Source of the DNA: Acutalibacter muris
GTDB lineage: Bacteria > Bacillota > Clostridia > Oscillospirales > Acutalibacteraceae
Assembly (NCBI RefSeq): GCF_002201475.1
Contig: NZ_CP021422.1
Span: 620,001 to 684,000, forward strand
DNA length: 64,000 nt
Reading direction: 5' to 3'
Shown: in pieces, positions 36,115 through 44,290 of the stretch
Layout of the letters: each line of letters opens with the position of its first letter
Numbering within the stretch: the stretch's first letter is position 1
Notes under the pieces: generated by a model
Seen by the model: the letters and a program-made list of their open reading frames with translations, nothing else
The model's database searches: none
What the model was told of the DNA's origin: nothing
Made by a program: the position numbers and the translations under genes

Positions 36115-36504
36115 TCACGCTCCATTCATCGCTTCCGCCGCAAGCGGCGAAAGCTCACCATTCCGCGGATGCTCCTCTCCCCACAAAGCCAAAAAGCGGC
36201 TTTGTGGGGGCCCTATTTCTACCCCCTGCAAAAATAGGACAAGATTTTCAAGCCGGGAACATTCTTCTGCCGCTTCCGGGCAGTAGACGGTCAGGCGTTC
36301 CAGCTTATCGTGGATTTCATACAAGGCGTCCAGCAATTCCCAGAACTCTGGCGGCTGCTTGGGCCGGGGCCGCTTGCCCAAACAAATTTGCCGGAAGTAT
36401 TCGGATTGGGTCAGGCCGCACAGGGCGGTGTCATGCTCCAGCTTGGCCTTTTCTTCGACCGTCAGTCTGATTTTCAGCCGTACTTTTTCGCCGTTGGTAC
36501 TCAA
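36115..36504 (-). CDS. mobC: MobC-like relaxosome protein
   Basis: 129 residues. An N-terminal ribbon-helix-helix region (VRLKIRLTVEEKAKLEHDTA) followed by helices (SEYFRQICLGKRP) is typical of MobC proteins that melt oriT for the relaxase. TTG start at 36504 has GGAGGAAT upstream. The last ~35 residues (after LVLFLQGVEI) are unusual and come from DNA with two strong hairpins, so the C-terminus may have been altered by an insertion. Six nt separate it from the relaxase start. Confidence 0.8.
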   Translation of the reverse strand: MSTNGEKVRLKIRLTVEEKAKLEHDTALCGLTQSEYFRQICLGKRPRPKQPPEFWELLDALYEIHDKLERLTVYCPEAAEECSRLENLVLFLQGVEIGPPQSRFLALWGEEHPRNGELSPLAAEAMNGA

Positions 36505-36905
36505 AATAATTCCTCCATTCTGTCAAATTTCCGCCGTGGGAGGGGGTATTCAGGGGGCTTCCCTGGGACTGGATTTTGCCCCGTGGGGGGCGAAATCCGA
36601 TGCTCGCTATCCCTGCGGACAGGGTAACAGCGGGTAATGGTGTTTTGCCGCCACTCAAGATTTTCCGCCCACCCCCTACTACAACTTTTAGTGCCCAAAA
36701 CGGAACTTTTTTCTTGAGCCATTTTCAAAAATTTTGTTCCCCTCGGGCAAATAAAGAAACCGGCTACATACACAACCACGCCAGCAGGACGGCCTATGCC
36801 CCGCTGGTGTTCGTTTTGGTTTGTGTATGTAACCGGCTTTTACTGTTTCAGTCAGTACAGCCTATTCAGTTGGCGCTCCCATGAGGGAGTATTGTAGGAT
36901 ACCAC
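36505..36905. other. Probable oriT region upstream of MobC
   Basis: No gene is apparent. GGATTTTGCCCC-GTGG-GGGGCGAAATCC (36571-36598, one mismatch) is a short inverted repeat of the type next to relaxase nick sites. A larger imperfect inverted repeat (ACCGGCTACATACACAA near 36759 and TTGTGTATGTAACCGGC at 36821) encloses CGCCAGC...GCTGGTG. The location beside mobC supports an origin of transfer; the nick site is not identified. Confidence 0.5.
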
Positions 36906-37305
36906 ATGGGAAAGCGGTTTGTCAATTGCAAATCGGCGGATTTTACACGATTTTACAGGTCCCTCTGGAAAAATGCCCCTTTGTATGGTGTTCTGCAAAA
37001 AACAGTTGGGGAATACACAGCCCTATGGATGGGCGGCAGGCCAAACGATTACCCTACCGACATTGACCGGCAGGCCGAGGAAATGTTCTTTCAGTTGGTA
37101 AAAGATTACGCCCAGCGGCAGGGCATAACGGAGCGGTTAAAGACTGAAAATCAGATGGAATGGGTGGGCCGGATGAATAACTGCAAAGCCCAGGCGGAAG
37201 AAGTCATTATGGCGAAATTGATTATGATTTCCCGAAACTGCGGGGTAATCCCCGCAGTTCTCAATAATAGCATCTTGCGTATAGGGCAAGTGGCAGTTTA
37301 TACTA
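36906..37305 (+). pseudogene. TnpV fragment
   Basis: The open frame contains the C-terminal half of TnpV (DIDRQAEEMFFQLVKDYAQR, ENQMEWVGRMNNCKAQAEEV), closely like the intact copy at 43855-44223, but the N-terminal half is replaced by unrelated sequence. The frame then runs into the IS630 element at 37306. It is therefore truncated at its 5' side and its original stop region is disturbed. Confidence 0.6.
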
Positions 37306-37323
37306 TAGCAACCTTCAAAAAAG

Positions 37324-37911
37324 CTAACAATAAGCAGAAGCGGCAAACCAATGCCGGCAATCCAACTGCGAAACAGAATCGAGTGCCATACGAACCGCGT
37401 CAGGGAGCAGGTCCAGACTTCGGACCTTCCATCCACGAAGGAGGGCCTTCATCTTGGACCACATCTTCTCAATGGGATTCAGATCGGGACTGTAGGGCGG
37501 AAGATACAGAACTTTCATCCCCTTTTCTTCCAGGACCTCCCGGACAGCCTTTACATGGTGAGAGCGCATATTGTCCATCACAACAATGTCTCCGGGCTTA
37601 AGAGTCGGAAGCAGGATTTCTTTCAAATATTGGACAAAGCGTTCCCCCGTTGTCCCGCCCTGGTACGTCGTAAATGCCTTTTCCCCATTCAGGCGGATGG
37701 AAGAAAGGACTGTCGTTGTCTGCGGTGTATTCAACGGGGCATGATCCATTGCCCTCTGGGATGAAAGTGCCCGTCCATACAGGCGGGTCAGGTTCGTATT
37801 GACACCGCTCTCGTCCAAAAACACCAAATGTTCCACCATATCAGGTCGTATCGTCTTTTTCCATTCTTTGCGCTTCTCCTGCACATCGAATACGGTCACG
37901 CTCACTTGCAT
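37324..37911 (-). CDS. IS630 transposase, DDE catalytic part
   Basis: 195 residues with the DDE_3 core: VFLDESGV (first Asp), VVMDNMRSHH (second Asp) and PPYSPDLNPIEKMWSKMK (catalytic Glu). It overlaps the upstream helix-turn-helix frame by 71 nt, in a different frame. Many IS630 elements join the two by programmed frameshifting, giving a full-length transposase of about 300 residues. Alone this frame lacks the DNA-binding domain. Confidence 0.85.
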   Translation of the reverse strand: MQVSVTVFDVQEKRKEWKKTIRPDMVEHLVFLDESGVNTNLTRLYGRALSSQRAMDHAPLNTPQTTTVLSSIRLNGEKAFTTYQGGTTGERFVQYLKEILLPTLKPGDIVVMDNMRSHHVKAVREVLEEKGMKVLYLPPYSPDLNPIEKMWSKMKALLRGWKVRSLDLLPDAVRMALDSVSQLDCRHWFAASAYC

Positions 37912-38248
37912 AGAGTGATTTCTTTTTCAGGGTATAGCCCATTGCATTGATCGCCCGCTCGACAGTACTATAGCTTGCGGAAAGGCTCAGCTTCTCCCGG
38001 ATTTCTTCGATTGTGATGTCCGGTTTTTCATCAATACACTGGCGAATATTTTCTTTATCTTCTGCCGTCAGAACCGGCTTCCGGCCTCGCTGGCTGGTTC
38101 GCAAGGCCACACTGCCTGTTTTCCGTTTCTGTCCGGCCAGCCGGTATACTGTCCATTTGCTTACTGAATACGCCTTCGCTATCCCCTCGACATCATGGGT
38201 TGCTTCATAGCCTCGTACCAGTAGTTCCCGCGCTTCATTGTGTAGCAT
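37841..38248 (-). CDS. IS630 transposase, helix-turn-helix part
   Basis: 135 residues with a first helix-turn-helix (DVEGIAKAYSVSKWTVYRLA) and a winged helix that recognises the ends (ITIEEIREKLSLSASYSTVE). It precedes and overlaps the DDE frame. The -1/+1 slippage site was not pinpointed. Length matches OrfA of IS630 elements. Confidence 0.82.
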   Translation of the reverse strand: MLHNEARELLVRGYEATHDVEGIAKAYSVSKWTVYRLAGQKRKTGSVALRTSQRGRKPVLTAEDKENIRQCIDEKPDITIEEIREKLSLSASYSTVERAINAMGYTLKKKSLYASERDRIRCAGEAQRMEKDDTT

Positions 38249-38454
38249 ACCATCATCTCCTGCCTCTGTTATACCACTGCTGTCAACTTTTGGCTTTATT
38301 TTTGATTGTTGCTATAAATTTCGTCAAAATCTAATATGCCATGAAGGGTAACAGCTCCACGCAAGTCTATGAGGAAAAACTGTTTTCAAAAATATTTCAA
38401 AAACCTTGTAAGATTTTTTGAAATGCGAAGTCTTATAAGGGAGGAGGTGAGAAA

Positions 38455-38955
38455 GTGGCAGGTTCCAAAGAAGAATTTGAGAAAATTTATAGAAGATACT
38501 TTAATGATGTATTTCTCTTTCTTAAGAAGTTGTCAAAAGACGAAGGTCTGGCGGAGGAGATCACAAGCGAAACATTCTTCAAGGCAATGCGTTCAATAGA
38601 TACCTTTCGCGGTAATACAGACATTCGTGTTTGGCTTTGTCAAATTGCAAAAAACTGTTACTTTTCTCACTTGAAAAAGCAACAGGGGCTTGTAGATATT
38701 GATGATGTTGAATTTACAGATAACATAGACACCATTGAGGAACAGATAATAAACCGAAGTGATGCTATGCGAATACATCTGCTGCTGCACAATTTAGCCG
38801 AACCATATAAAGAAGTTTTTATGCTGCGGGTTTTTGGAGAATTGAGTTTCAAACAAATCGCAAAAATTTTTCAAAAAACAGATAACTGGGCCTGTGTCAC
38901 TTATCACCGGGCAAGAAACAAAATATTGGAACAAATGGAGGCCAATAATGAGTGA
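38455..38955 (+). CDS. ECF-type sigma factor
   Basis: 166 residues with region 2 (FEKIYRRYFNDVFLFLKKLS, ITSETFFKAM, WLCQIAKNCYFSHLKK) and region 4 (LAEPYKEVFMLRVFGELSFK and the following helix). GTG 38455 has AGGAGGTG upstream. It overlaps the anti-sigma gene by 8 nt, so both are produced together. It probably directs RNA polymerase to its own cluster in response to envelope stress or a peptide. No ECF promoter was identified by eye. Confidence 0.9.
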   Translation: MAGSKEEFEKIYRRYFNDVFLFLKKLSKDEGLAEEITSETFFKAMRSIDTFRGNTDIRVWLCQIAKNCYFSHLKKQQGLVDIDDVEFTDNIDTIEEQIINRSDAMRIHLLLHNLAEPYKEVFMLRVFGELSFKQIAKIFQKTDNWACVTYHRARNKILEQMEANNE

Positions 38956-39868
38956 TAAATGCAATTTGATTAAAGACATACTTCCGCTTTATGTAGAAGA
39001 TATGGTAAGTTCGGATACACGCGAATTTGTAAGCGAACATCTTCAGTATTGCGCGGAGTGCCATGCGGAGTTTGAGCGTATGCGGAAAGCAACGAAATTC
39101 ATCCCTGATGCTGACCCCGATATTGATATTGTACCGCTGAAAAGGGTAAAGCGGGACTTATTTATCAAACGTTTACAGACTATTTGTTTCACGGCGATCT
39201 TGGCCTGTGCTATCGCGACGATCATTTTCGGAATTTTGACATCACCTAAATTTTTTCCCTATTCCGATAACCTGCTCAATGTGATTGATGTCCCTGATGG
39301 GAGCGTTATCATCACCTTTGATAGCGAGGTAACAGGGTATAGCTGCAATGAAGTGTTTGACAATGAAACAGAAACGGCAATTTATCGCATAAATGCTTGG
39401 ACTACCACTTGGGACTTACATTTGTCTAATCGTGGAAAACAAAACATGGTGATACCCTTTGACCGTGAAACTGAAATTCAGATTTTCTATGCTCAAAACG
39501 ACGGCTCCGAGGACGTACTGATCTATGGGCCAAATCAAAACACCGAAGAAAACGGCGTAACTCTGCCAAGACTGATCCTGATGCCGTATTTCCTGTTAGC
39601 TTTTCTTGCCCTTGTTGTCCTTGCAATTCTACGAATGCTATTGAGAAATAAGCAAGCAATCATTGTTTGGATTGACAGGGCTATACCGTTCCCAATTTCC
39701 TATATGGCAGCGCAGCTTTGCACAAAAGGGTTTAACTTCACCACATATTCATCGCAACGAGATTTTTGCATCATCATCCTGGTTGCTATGCTGCTTTATT
39801 TCACAATGCTGACGGGAAAATCTCTTTATAAAGCAAAGCTGAACACTTCAAAGGGGATAGAGGAATAG
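38948..39868 (+). CDS. Transmembrane zinc-finger anti-sigma factor
   Basis: 306 residues. The N-terminal zf-HC2 module (VSEHLQYCAECHAEF, His-x3-Cys-x2-Cys) normally holds the sigma factor. One transmembrane helix (about 83-105) leads to an extracytoplasmic sensor domain of ~115 residues, and two further helices follow near the C-terminus. ATG 38948 overlaps the sigma stop. The topology implies sensing outside the membrane. The sensor shows no family I recognise. Confidence 0.85.
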   Translation: MSDKCNLIKDILPLYVEDMVSSDTREFVSEHLQYCAECHAEFERMRKATKFIPDADPDIDIVPLKRVKRDLFIKRLQTICFTAILACAIATIIFGILTSPKFFPYSDNLLNVIDVPDGSVIITFDSEVTGYSCNEVFDNETETAIYRINAWTTTWDLHLSNRGKQNMVIPFDRETEIQIFYAQNDGSEDVLIYGPNQNTEENGVTLPRLILMPYFLLAFLALVVLAILRMLLRNKQAIIVWIDRAIPFPISYMAAQLCTKGFNFTTYSSQRDFCIIILVAMLLYFTMLTGKSLYKAKLNTSKGIEE

Positions 39869-39870
39869 GC

Positions 39871-40317
39871 ATGAAAAAATCTCTGTTTAGACTAACGGAT
39901 ATGTTAGAGCTGAGTGTTGCGTATATTTTCTGCTTTTCTCTCAATTTGCTTTTGGATTATGCAAAGACTTTGGATATGGATGCTTATATTCTAAAGGCTT
40001 TTTTGAAAAACTTTATTGATTACCAGCCTTTGATCGTTTCACTGTTTACCTTCATTGTGATCGTGTTCCATTATCAAATGCTGGAGAGAAAAAAGGCAGA
40101 AATATTTTGTAGAATACTTGTAGGCGGCACTGTGTTTAGCATCACCATTCGATATGTGCTGGACTGCCTCACGGTACTAATTTTCGCTTATCTTCTATCG
40201 ACTTTGGTAAACCTCCATTTTGGTTTCAATTTAGCCGACAATTTCTATTTAGTCCTTATTTTTGTCACATACATACTAATCAGCGCAAGGCGGGTACGGA
40301 AATATGAAAATATTTAA
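39871..40317 (+). CDS. Four-helix membrane protein of the sigma/ABC cluster
   Basis: 148 residues forming four predicted transmembrane helices with a C-terminal basic tail (ARRVRKYEN). The size and topology recall DUF3021-type proteins that accompany regulators of ABC exporters, but the sequence is not clearly assigned. It starts 2 nt after the anti-sigma gene and overlaps the permease gene by 14 nt, so it is co-translated with both. It may sense or modulate the transporter. Confidence 0.7.
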   Translation: MKKSLFRLTDMLELSVAYIFCFSLNLLLDYAKTLDMDAYILKAFLKNFIDYQPLIVSLFTFIVIVFHYQMLERKKAEIFCRILVGGTVFSITIRYVLDCLTVLIFAYLLSTLVNLHFGFNLADNFYLVLIFVTYILISARRVRKYENI

Positions 40318-41521
40318 GTTCATTGTTTCAAAGATATTTTTGAGAAAAGCGATACTTGGTATCGGCATCATGCTGTTGCTTCTCATGGCGAATTACATAA
40401 CCTTTACTGCTGCCCGTTCCATTTTGTCAACATTTCAAGGGTATCAGGAAACAAAATATGTAAATCAAGAGGGAGTTTACATTGCCAACTTAGACCCGGA
40501 TAGCCATATTGATATGAGCATGATTGGCGAAAGCGGAACACAAGCAGTATATGACTATTTGAATAGCAGCTTTAAGTATGCTTTTTATACAGACGGGTTT
40601 ATTGTATCTGTTCCAAACGGTGATGATATGAAAATATCATTAGGCTATCTGAACGAGCAGTATTACAGATTAAATGAATTTGAGTTTTCACAAGGGACAG
40701 GTTTGGACTTTGATTACCAATTAGACGGGGAAATCCCTGTTTTAATAGGAAAAGGATTAAGCAAAACATATCCCGTTGGAGCAACAATAGAACTGGAAGA
40801 ATCTGTTCTTGGACGGCCTTTAACGCTAAGGGTTCAGGGCGTGTTGAAGCAAAACGCCTACCACTCTAATTTCTATGCCCTCAACTCCAAGGCATACTAC
40901 AATTTCTCAATCCTCTTTCCAGTGAATGAGGAATTTATCAATCATGCCAGCATGGACATCCAATTTAACGGCCTCATGGATATTATACTTTTGGAAACCT
41001 CAAAAGAAGAAATAGCGGATTTGAGTGAGGTTATCAAAGATAATTTGGGTTTAAGTTTCAATTTCTTTAGCCAAAAGGAAAACTACGATTATTTCAACGA
41101 ATACTATCTTCACTCACTAAAAATTATATTCATAACGACCTTTATTCTGCTGATCGTCATAACTTGTCTTTCTGTTTGGAACGGATTGGTTAGTGTTCGC
41201 CTGATGCTGAAAGACTTTACGATCAATCTGTTGGTGGGATTAAGCTACTCAAAACTGAAAAGAATTTTTTATGGTTACTTTGGGATGCTCTCCTTCGTTA
41301 ACGTAGCGTTGATTGCCACATTCACCGCTTTTAACAGATACGGGTGCTGGTTAAGGAAAGACACAACCTTTGCCACTTATGGATTGTTTGGCTTGATAGG
41401 AATGGACTGGCTGGCTTTGTTGCTGGTTGTCGTTTCTGATATTGTTATCGGAATAATTGTTGTCGAAAGTATGTTGTGGAAAATCAAAAAGGTTCCAATC
41501 TCCTTGGGGGTATTACAATGA
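40304..41521 (+). CDS. FtsX-like ABC transporter permease
   Basis: 405 residues: a first transmembrane helix (about 14-36), a large extracellular domain (about 40-265) and three C-terminal helices, the MacB/FtsX (type VII ABC) arrangement. Such permeases move lipoproteins or peptides by mechanotransmission, or provide resistance to antimicrobial peptides. The stop overlaps the ATPase start as ATGA. The protein resembles the permeases found with bacteriocin clusters such as lactococcin 972, an assignment made from layout only. Confidence 0.8.
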   Translation: MKIFKFIVSKIFLRKAILGIGIMLLLLMANYITFTAARSILSTFQGYQETKYVNQEGVYIANLDPDSHIDMSMIGESGTQAVYDYLNSSFKYAFYTDGFIVSVPNGDDMKISLGYLNEQYYRLNEFEFSQGTGLDFDYQLDGEIPVLIGKGLSKTYPVGATIELEESVLGRPLTLRVQGVLKQNAYHSNFYALNSKAYYNFSILFPVNEEFINHASMDIQFNGLMDIILLETSKEEIADLSEVIKDNLGLSFNFFSQKENYDYFNEYYLHSLKIIFITTFILLIVITCLSVWNGLVSVRLMLKDFTINLLVGLSYSKLKRIFYGYFGMLSFVNVALIATFTAFNRYGCWLRKDTTFATYGLFGLIGMDWLALLLVVVSDIVIGIIVVESMLWKIKKVPISLGVLQ

Positions 41522-42189
41522 CGAAGATTATTGATCTAAGCGTTAAAGAAAAAATCTATAAGAGCAAAAAGGCGCAGATTTCAATACTAAATGATTTCAG
41601 GCTTGAAGTCACCGCCGGTGAAAAAATCGCCATTGTGGGCGAATCGGGAGCAGGAAAGAGTTCTTTGCTCAATATCATTGGATTGCTTGATCGAAATTAT
41701 GCTGGTGAATATACGCTTTTCGGTTCTCCGACAGATCAGTTACATACAAGTCAGTTGGCGCAATGGCGAAATCAACGGATTGGTTTTGTTCTTCAAGAGT
41801 CGGCACTCATTAACTCTTTGACGGTTGAAGATAACATCAAACTGCCGTTTCTCTATGCCAGTCGTGACAAAAAGGGTGTTGGGGAGATTGAGGATTTCGA
41901 TACTGTCGTTAGTGCGATTGAGATCAGACACATACTAAAAAAGAAACCTCTTGAATGTTCCGGCGGAGAAAAGGCCAGAGCTGTATTTGCCAGAGGGATT
42001 ATCATGAAACCTCAAATTATTTTGGCTGATGAACCTACGGCATCCCTGGATGTGGAGAACAGAGAAAGAATTGTAACCTTGCTTTTTAGCATGAACAAAG
42101 AGTTTAACACCACTATTATTACTGTAACTCATGATTTGGACATAGCCAATCGCCATGATAGAGTAATACATCTTGAAAGGAGTAAATAA
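41518..42189 (+). CDS. ABC transporter ATPase (LolD/MacB type)
   Basis: 223 residues. Walker A is GESGAGKSS, the Q-loop is FVLQESALIN, the signature is CSGGEKARAVFARGI and Walker B is IILADEPTASLD, followed by the H-loop TVTHD. ATG 41518 begins the conserved reading; an upstream in-frame start would lie inside the permease gene. It powers the FtsX-like permease. Its sequence resembles the lactococcin-972-group export ATPases. Confidence 0.9.
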   Translation: MTKIIDLSVKEKIYKSKKAQISILNDFRLEVTAGEKIAIVGESGAGKSSLLNIIGLLDRNYAGEYTLFGSPTDQLHTSQLAQWRNQRIGFVLQESALINSLTVEDNIKLPFLYASRDKKGVGEIEDFDTVVSAIEIRHILKKKPLECSGGEKARAVFARGIIMKPQIILADEPTASLDVENRERIVTLLFSMNKEFNTTIITVTHDLDIANRHDRVIHLERSK

Positions 42190-42190
42190 A

Positions 42191-42346
42191 ATGGGGTTTT
42201 TTGCGATGATTGCGTCAATGCTGCTGGGGATATTGTTTGTTGTAATCGGGATTTCCCGCAGAAAGCAAAAGGGGTGGCCTATAATCCTTATCGCACTCGG
42301 AATCGTGTTTGTCCTCATTGCGGTTTATTTGGGATTTCCTAAATAA
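42191..42346 (+). CDS. Small two-helix membrane protein
   Basis: 51 residues: a hydrophobic helix (FFAMIASMLLGILFVVIGI), a basic turn (SRRKQKG) and a second helix ending in GFPK. AAAGGAG precedes the ATG, which starts one nucleotide after the ATPase stop, so it belongs to the transporter operon. Possibly an immunity or stabilising subunit of the exporter; no family known to me. Confidence 0.65.
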   Translation: MGFFAMIASMLLGILFVVIGISRRKQKGWPIILIALGIVFVLIAVYLGFPK

Positions 42347-42363
42347 AAGTCAATAAAAGCCAA

Positions 42364-42407
42364 GTCTGCCCAGCGGCAGAAAAGAAAAAAACCGCTGCTG
42401 GGCAGAC
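42364..42407 (+). terminator. Hairpin after the sigma/ABC operon
   Basis: GTCTGCCCAGC (42364-42374) pairs with GCTGGGCAGAC (42397-42407), and AGCGG with CCGCT nearby. There is no long T run, so termination may be weak or the hairpin protects the 3' end. Confidence 0.6.
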
Positions 42408-42531
42408 CGATTTCCCATGCCTATTTGTTCCATGCGGCGGTTTTAAGAGATTAAAGACGCCGTTCTTTTATCCCCCAAAAGAATGACGCGGTAATGCTGG
42501 CAGGTGCGGCGGCTGACAGGAGGCAGCCGCC

Positions 42532-42720
42532 ATGAAGTACATAGCCGTTCGACACAATCCGACAGTATTTGCACTATCAAAAAAAGCCTGGTTCCTACTT
42601 GGGGATATTGCAACCATGAGTGTGTACTATACGGTGCGAATACTAACCCTATTAATTCATTTTTCGCCTGGCAGGTTTGTAACCTGTCGGGCGATTTTTG
42701 TCATATCCTGTTGCGCTTGA
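42532..42720 (+). CDS. Doubtful short ORF in the regulatory leader
   Basis: A 62-codon frame (MKYIAVRHNPTVFALSKK...) whose ribosome site AGGAGG lies in the loop of a GGCGGCTG/CAGCCGCC hairpin just before the ATG. A terminator hairpin (42664-42694) lies inside the frame. It could be a leader peptide that controls the following gene or the start of a lost gene; no family is recognisable. Confidence 0.3.
   Translation: MKYIAVRHNPTVFALSKKAWFLLGDIATMSVYYTVRILTLLIHFSPGRFVTCRAIFVISCCA
42664..42699 (+). terminator. Intrinsic terminator in the leader of the sigma-like gene
   Basis: TCGCCTGGCAGGTT pairs with AACCTGTCGGGCGA across a 3-nt loop and is followed by TTTTT. It lies about 100 nt before the next start codon, an attenuator-like position. 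Confidence 0.7.
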
Positions 42721-42752
42721 TGAATGGCCTTACCATTAGTGTAGGTTGCCGT

Positions 42753-42800
42753 GGCCCTCCCATCCGAATTTCAAAAAAATTCAGATGGGAGGGAACGGCC
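42753..42800 (+). promoter_or_regulatory. Hairpin burying the ribosome site of the sigma-like gene
   Basis: CCCTCCCATC (42755-42764) pairs with GATGGGAGGG (42784-42793), extended by AATT/AATT, with a short A-rich loop. The Shine-Dalgarno GGGAGGG is entirely inside the 3' arm, 7 nt before ATG 42801, so folding should block translation. Confidence 0.65.
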
Positions 42801-43229
42801 ATGTCATACAATCATGGCAAAGAAGAACGCAAATGGCAGCGTTGGAAACAGGCTGAAGAAAAGGTGCTTAGGGCCTGCGGCATGGACGAAAGCACGATTG
42901 AACAGCTTCGTCTTTGGGACAGGGCCATGTTCAATTCGGACAGGCGCTTTTATGAGAAGTTGCAGGACACGGGTACATATTTTGACAGCGTTGCCGAGCA
43001 TGAAACACTAACCGAGGTTTATACGGTGGAAGATCTGCTGAATGATAGTGACAATGTGGAACTGCTGAAAGCCTTACTGACGGTGGACAAGCTCACCTTG
43101 CAAATCTCTGTGCTGAAAATGAATGGATACTCCACCAATGAGATAGCTGTGCTTGTCCATTTGTCCACGGAAGCCATCTATAAGCGGATAGCCGTACTGA
43201 AAAAGAAATTGAAGAAATTTCAAGGGTAA
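42801..43229 (+). CDS. Sigma-70-like helix-turn-helix protein of the mobile element
   Basis: 142 residues. The C-terminal part (MNGYSTNEIAVLVHLSTEAI followed by a Lys-rich helix) matches a sigma region 4-type helix-turn-helix. The N-terminal part is charged and has no clear region 2, so it may be a regulator rather than a true sigma factor. ATG 42801 is behind a sequestering hairpin. Such genes are regularly found upstream of a second small sigma gene in Clostridia elements, as here. Confidence 0.65.
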   Translation: MSYNHGKEERKWQRWKQAEEKVLRACGMDESTIEQLRLWDRAMFNSDRRFYEKLQDTGTYFDSVAEHETLTEVYTVEDLLNDSDNVELLKALLTVDKLTLQISVLKMNGYSTNEIAVLVHLSTEAIYKRIAVLKKKLKKFQG

Positions 43230-43256
43230 CTCCAAAATCGCACGCCCCCACGGGCT

Positions 43257-43293
43257 GCTGGGTGAGAGGTCAAGTCCTCTCACCCAGCTTTTT
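43257..43293 (+). terminator. Intrinsic terminator between the two sigma-like genes
   Basis: GCTGGGTGAGAGG pairs perfectly with CCTCTCACCCAGC across 6 nt and is followed by TTTTT. It lies 18 nt before the start of the next gene. Confidence 0.88.
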
Positions 43294-43310
43294 CGCAGGA
43301 GGATGAGCGA

Positions 43311-43790
43311 ATGACGTTCATGGATAAGGTCTATACGCTTCGGACGGAAGTGCGGAGCGATGGAAAAACATCGTATTTTATCAGCTTCACAGACGGCCAG
43401 GGTGAATTTTACGATTTGGAGGTATCAGAAGCATTCTATATAGAATTTCGACAGATGGAGCGCAAAAACCGCAACCTCCAGCAATCCGACTGGCGACACC
43501 AGGAAGCGTCAGATTTATGGGATGAAACGCTCTATAAGCGGGCGTTTAGAGTGCCCAAAAGCGTTGAAGAATTGATCTTTGACGCAGAACTGCGGGAACT
43601 TCTCCGCAAGGCTATTTCTGCCCTCCCTGAAATCCAGCGGCGGCGGTTCCTGCTCTACCATAAATATGACTTCAACTACCGTCAGATTGGAGAGATGGAG
43701 CATTGCAGGCCGCAATCAATCAGGCACTCGGTTATGCGGGCCAGGGAGAAGATAAAAGCCGAGATAGAAAAATACCAGGCTGGACAGTAA
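43311..43790 (+). CDS. Element-borne sigma factor-like protein
   Basis: 159 residues. An N-terminal region with beta character (KTSYFISFTDGQGEFYDLEV) precedes a helical part with a region-4-like HTH (LPEIQRRRFLLYHKYDFNYR, then EHCRPQSIRHSVMRAREK). Proteins of this type are annotated as sigma-70 family members in conjugative elements and are thought to switch on element genes. AGGAGG lies 8 nt upstream of the ATG. A terminator directly upstream suggests it depends on readthrough or on a promoter I did not find. Confidence 0.7.
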   Translation: MTFMDKVYTLRTEVRSDGKTSYFISFTDGQGEFYDLEVSEAFYIEFRQMERKNRNLQQSDWRHQEASDLWDETLYKRAFRVPKSVEELIFDAELRELLRKAISALPEIQRRRFLLYHKYDFNYRQIGEMEHCRPQSIRHSVMRAREKIKAEIEKYQAGQ

Positions 43791-43854
43791 CAGACTGCCC
43801 CGTATCTTTGGATATAGAGCAGTCTGCTAAATGTTCTCTACAGGTTTCTTAATG

Positions 43855-44223
43855 TCAAGCGTAAATCAACTCGTCACAGATAACTTCCTCCGCCCGTTTT
43901 CGGACGCTGTTCATTTGTCTGACCCATTCCATCTGATCCTCAGCTTTGAGCTGTTCCGTAATTCTCTCCCGCTCTGCCAGTCGCTTGACCAACTGAAAGA
44001 ACATGGTTTCTGCCCGAGTGTCCACTTCGGACAGGTGGCTGTCTAACTCGCCGCTGAGCAGTAAGGCGGTGTAGATAGGCTCCCTTTTTGTTTTCAGGTA
44101 GTGCTTCCGCCGTTGCCCCCAGATACCAACAGAGATACTTTCAGGCGGGAACAGATCTGGCAGGAAATAACCGCTCTCTTGATGATAGGTGCCGCCCATA
44201 CGCTCAAATAATGATATTTCCAT
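43855..44223 (-). CDS. tnpV: TnpV family transposon protein
   Basis: 122 residues, full length: an N-terminal Gly/Tyr segment (MGGTYHQESGYFLPDLFPPE), a basic region (WGQRRKHYLKTKRE) and the C-terminal helix EDQMEWVRQMNSVRKRAEEV. TnpV genes accompany Tn4451/TnpX-type elements; their role is not known. It is convergent with the sigma-like gene. It closes the mobilizable unit on the right side. A damaged second copy is at 36906-37305. Confidence 0.82.
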   Translation of the reverse strand: MEISLFERMGGTYHQESGYFLPDLFPPESISVGIWGQRRKHYLKTKREPIYTALLLSGELDSHLSEVDTRAETMFFQLVKRLAERERITEQLKAEDQMEWVRQMNSVRKRAEEVICDELIYA

Positions 44224-44290
44224 GATATAGTCCTCCGATATGTTGAAATTTCCTGCAATTCAATCACATTCGGCTGACTTGACAAAAAGT

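Larger units (their letters stand above)
37306..38314 (-). mobile_element. IS630-family insertion sequence
   Basis: About 1.0 kb with inverted ends TAGCAACCTTCAAAAA (left, 37306) and, inverted, TAGCAACAATCAAAAA (right, ending 38314). TA dinucleotides at 37304-37305 and 38315-38316 fit the TA target duplication of IS630 elements. Two overlapping transposase frames lie inside. Confidence 0.8.
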
